A DNA stretch of 33,359 nt from Methylobacterium sp. (GTDB taxonomy: Bacteria; Pseudomonadota; Alphaproteobacteria; Rhizobiales; Beijerinckiaceae): assembly GCA_013823325.1 (NCBI GenBank), contig PNLY01000064.1, positions 1 to 33,359 on the forward strand, in the 5' to 3' direction. A program made the position numbers and the translations under genes. The notes below the pieces were generated by a model, which was not told where the DNA came from, ran no database searches, and saw nothing but the letters and a program-made list of their open reading frames with translations. This document shows, in pieces, positions 31,795-33,359 of this stretch (positions are counted from its first letter, which is position 1; every line of letters begins with the position of its first letter).

Positions 31795-33359
31795 CTAGTG
31801 CTCCTGTTCCAGCGACCGCGCATAGACATCGAGCGCCCGGACGAAGACGGGGTTGAAGCGCCCGTCGATCGCGCCGCTGTAATGATCGGCCTTCTGGGCG
31901 GCGCGTTGCAAGGCCCGCACCGTCTCCGGCTTCAGCTTCTGCTCGGAGACGTCGCTGGCCGAGATCGCCGCCGCCCCGGCTTCGCCCTTTTCCAGCGCCT
32001 TCATCAGCATCTGCAGCGAATTCGTGCCGGGAAAGAACGAGCCGAAGCCATTGTCGATCAGCGTCGCCATCGAGACCATCGCAATCGGGTCGCCCTTGTC
32101 GGCGGCCTGGCGGAACAGGTCAAAACCCTTCTGCGGGTTCTTCGGGAAGCCCGGCCGCCCTTCGAGATAGGCCGGCACCAGCTTGGCGATCGAGAAGGCG
32201 TCGCCCGCCTCCGCCGCCTTCTGGTACCAGCGCAGCGACGCCGCCTCGTCGCGCGGCCGGCCGCGGCCATACTGCAGCATGCGCCCGACATTGCTCATCG
32301 CGATGGCGTTACCGATACCGGCGGCCTGCTCATAGAGCGAAAAAGCCTTCTGCAGGTCGACCTTGCTGCCCTGGCCGTTCTCGTAGAGCGCGCCGAGATT
32401 GTTCATCGCCGCGGCGCTGCCGGCATCGGCCGCCTTGTCATAGGCCGCGAGCGCATCCTTGTAGCGCTCGGCTTTGTCATGGGCGCGGCCAAGCTGGTAG
32501 GCGAGCCGCCTGATCTGCGGCTGCGACTCCACCGCCTGCTTGCAGGCCGCGATCGCGGCGCGGGCATCAATCCGCGCGAATTTCACGCCCTTGACGCCCT
32601 CGCGCCGGTCGGGATCGGCGGGGTCGCCGGCAAGCTCGTCGCATTCCTGCACGCGCGGATCACGCGAGGCATCGGTGCGGCCGAGATAGCCCTCGGCCAG
32701 CGAGCGATAGGCGCAGACCGTGCCGCAGCCCTTGAGATAGTCCTCATAGCGCCCGGAGCCGCCGAGCCTGATCCAGTTCTGTTCGTCGCTCGCGGCCTCG
32801 CCGCTGCGGCGCTTGTCAAGCAGCAGCGCCATCGCCGCCTCGCGATAGCCGCAGGTCTCACCGCAGCGTGCGACATACCCCTCGAGCGCGCTGCGCTCGC
32901 CTGCCGCCTTGGCCCGCTGCCAATTGGCCTCGTCCCGCGCCGATGCGACCGCCCGCGCCACAGCCGGCACCGGCTGCGCCACCGGCAGGGCGATCGCGGC
33001 GAGGTCGATCTCCGGCGCCTGCTCGCGGCCGCTGTCCCGCCGTGCCGCGGCTTCGACGCTGCCCTTCAGGTAACGCTGCAGATCGGACCAGGCGAGCGGA
33101 CCGGTCTCGGGCGCGCCGGCCGGCCGCGCCAGCCCGGCGGCGCCCATCAGGAAGCGGCTGGTGAACAGGCCGAGCTTCTGGGTCTCGTCCCAATTCGCCG
33201 GCGTCGTACCGGAGGTCGCGACCAGCTTGACGATGCCGCCGCCGGTGCGCGGCTTGGCCGGGGTGAAGCCCGGCGCCGAGACGGCGAGCAGGCTCTCGCC
33301 CTTGCGCCCGGTCTCGCCGGTGAAGCAGGCGTCGATCATCACGATCAATTGCCGCTGCG
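31795..33359 (-). CDS. Caspase-family (peptidase C14) protein with Sel1 repeats, N-terminus cut by the window
   Basis: About 520 residues remain; the upstream frame runs open to the right edge. The visible caspase core has IVMIDACFTGETGR, where the Cys (codon at 33325-33327) is the probable catalytic nucleophile and the upstream His would lie outside. KLVATSGTTPANW and LFTSRFLMGAAG follow. Two CGxxCxYR segments come next (32700-32885). At least three Sel1/TPR repeats follow, for example AAMNNLGALYENGQG and AIAMSNVGRMLQYGRG. A C-terminal region ETVRALQRAAQKADHYSGAIDGRF resembles a peptidoglycan-binding domain. A role in signalling or cell death is conjecture. Confidence 0.85.
   Translation of the reverse strand, partial: QRQLIVMIDACFTGETGRKGESLLAVSAPGFTPAKPRTGGGIVKLVATSGTTPANWDETQKLGLFTSRFLMGAAGLARPAGAPETGPLAWSDLQRYLKGSVEAAARRDSGREQAPEIDLAAIALPVAQPVPAVARAVASARDEANWQRAKAAGERSALEGYVARCGETCGYREAAMALLLDKRRSGEAASDEQNWIRLGGSGRYEDYLKGCGTVCAYRSLAEGYLGRTDASRDPRVQECDELAGDPADPDRREGVKGVKFARIDARAAIAACKQAVESQPQIRRLAYQLGRAHDKAERYKDALAAYDKAADAGSAAAMNNLGALYENGQGSKVDLQKAFSLYEQAAGIGNAIAMSNVGRMLQYGRGRPRDEAASLRWYQKAAEAGDAFSIAKLVPAYLEGRPGFPKNPQKGFDLFRQAADKGDPIAMVSMATLIDNGFGSFFPGTNSLQMLMKALEKGEAGAAAISASDVSEQKLKPETVRALQRAAQKADHYSGAIDGRFNPVFVRALDVYARSLEQEH

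Overview
The window is GC-rich chromosomal DNA, densely packed with genes, from an alphaproteobacterium. Gene content (periplasmic Sox system, BigR-type persulfide operon, alphaproteobacterial-type LexA box, TRAP transporter) suggests Hyphomicrobiales. A Bosea-like host is my guess and is not proven by anything here. I see no insertion sequence, integrase or CRISPR array.

Region 1 (1-9854) is a sulfur-oxidation island. A leftward operon runs soxY-soxZ-soxB-soxC-soxD, then a monoheme cytochrome, an exported DsrE-like protein, soxF (flavocytochrome c sulfide dehydrogenase flavoprotein) and a further cytochrome c cut by the left edge. From the same intergenic region a rightward operon carries soxA, soxX and an exported metallo-beta-lactamase-fold protein. 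Together they give SoxXA, SoxYZ, SoxB and SoxCD, the periplasmic thiosulfate-oxidising cycle, plus a sulfide dehydrogenase module.

Region 2 (9863-14729) holds sulfur control and handling. A leftward operon (DUF2892 protein, two half-size YeeE/YedE permeases, a persulfide-dioxygenase-like Blh) faces a divergent ArsR repressor of BigR/SqrR type. It is followed by soxT, a second ArsR repressor (soxR) and soxS, with soxW divergent. Both repressors carry two cysteines exactly 66 residues apart, the pattern of dithiol persulfide sensors.

Region 3 (14764-15581) is a small copper module: a MerR/CueR-type promoter, an HMA metallochaperone and an exported DUF411 protein.

Region 4 (15611-23894) is a catabolic cluster: a divergent LysR regulator, benzoylformate decarboxylase, an aldehyde dehydrogenase, a ketopantoate-reductase-family dehydrogenase and a complete TRAP transporter. 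A mandelate (or related 2-hydroxy/2-oxo acid) uptake and oxidation route is the simplest reading.

Region 5 (24040-25509) contains a small gene behind a perfect GAAC-N7-GAAC LexA box, a small exported protein, a stretch without a convincing gene, and tRNA-Gln and tRNA-Pro. Region 6 (25623-33359) contains a chemoreceptor with a multi-histidine membrane domain, a tiny lipoprotein, bioY, an MBL-fold hydrolase, a DUF1499 membrane protein, and a caspase-family/Sel1 protein followed by an exported DUF4384-like protein. The caspase gene runs off the right edge.
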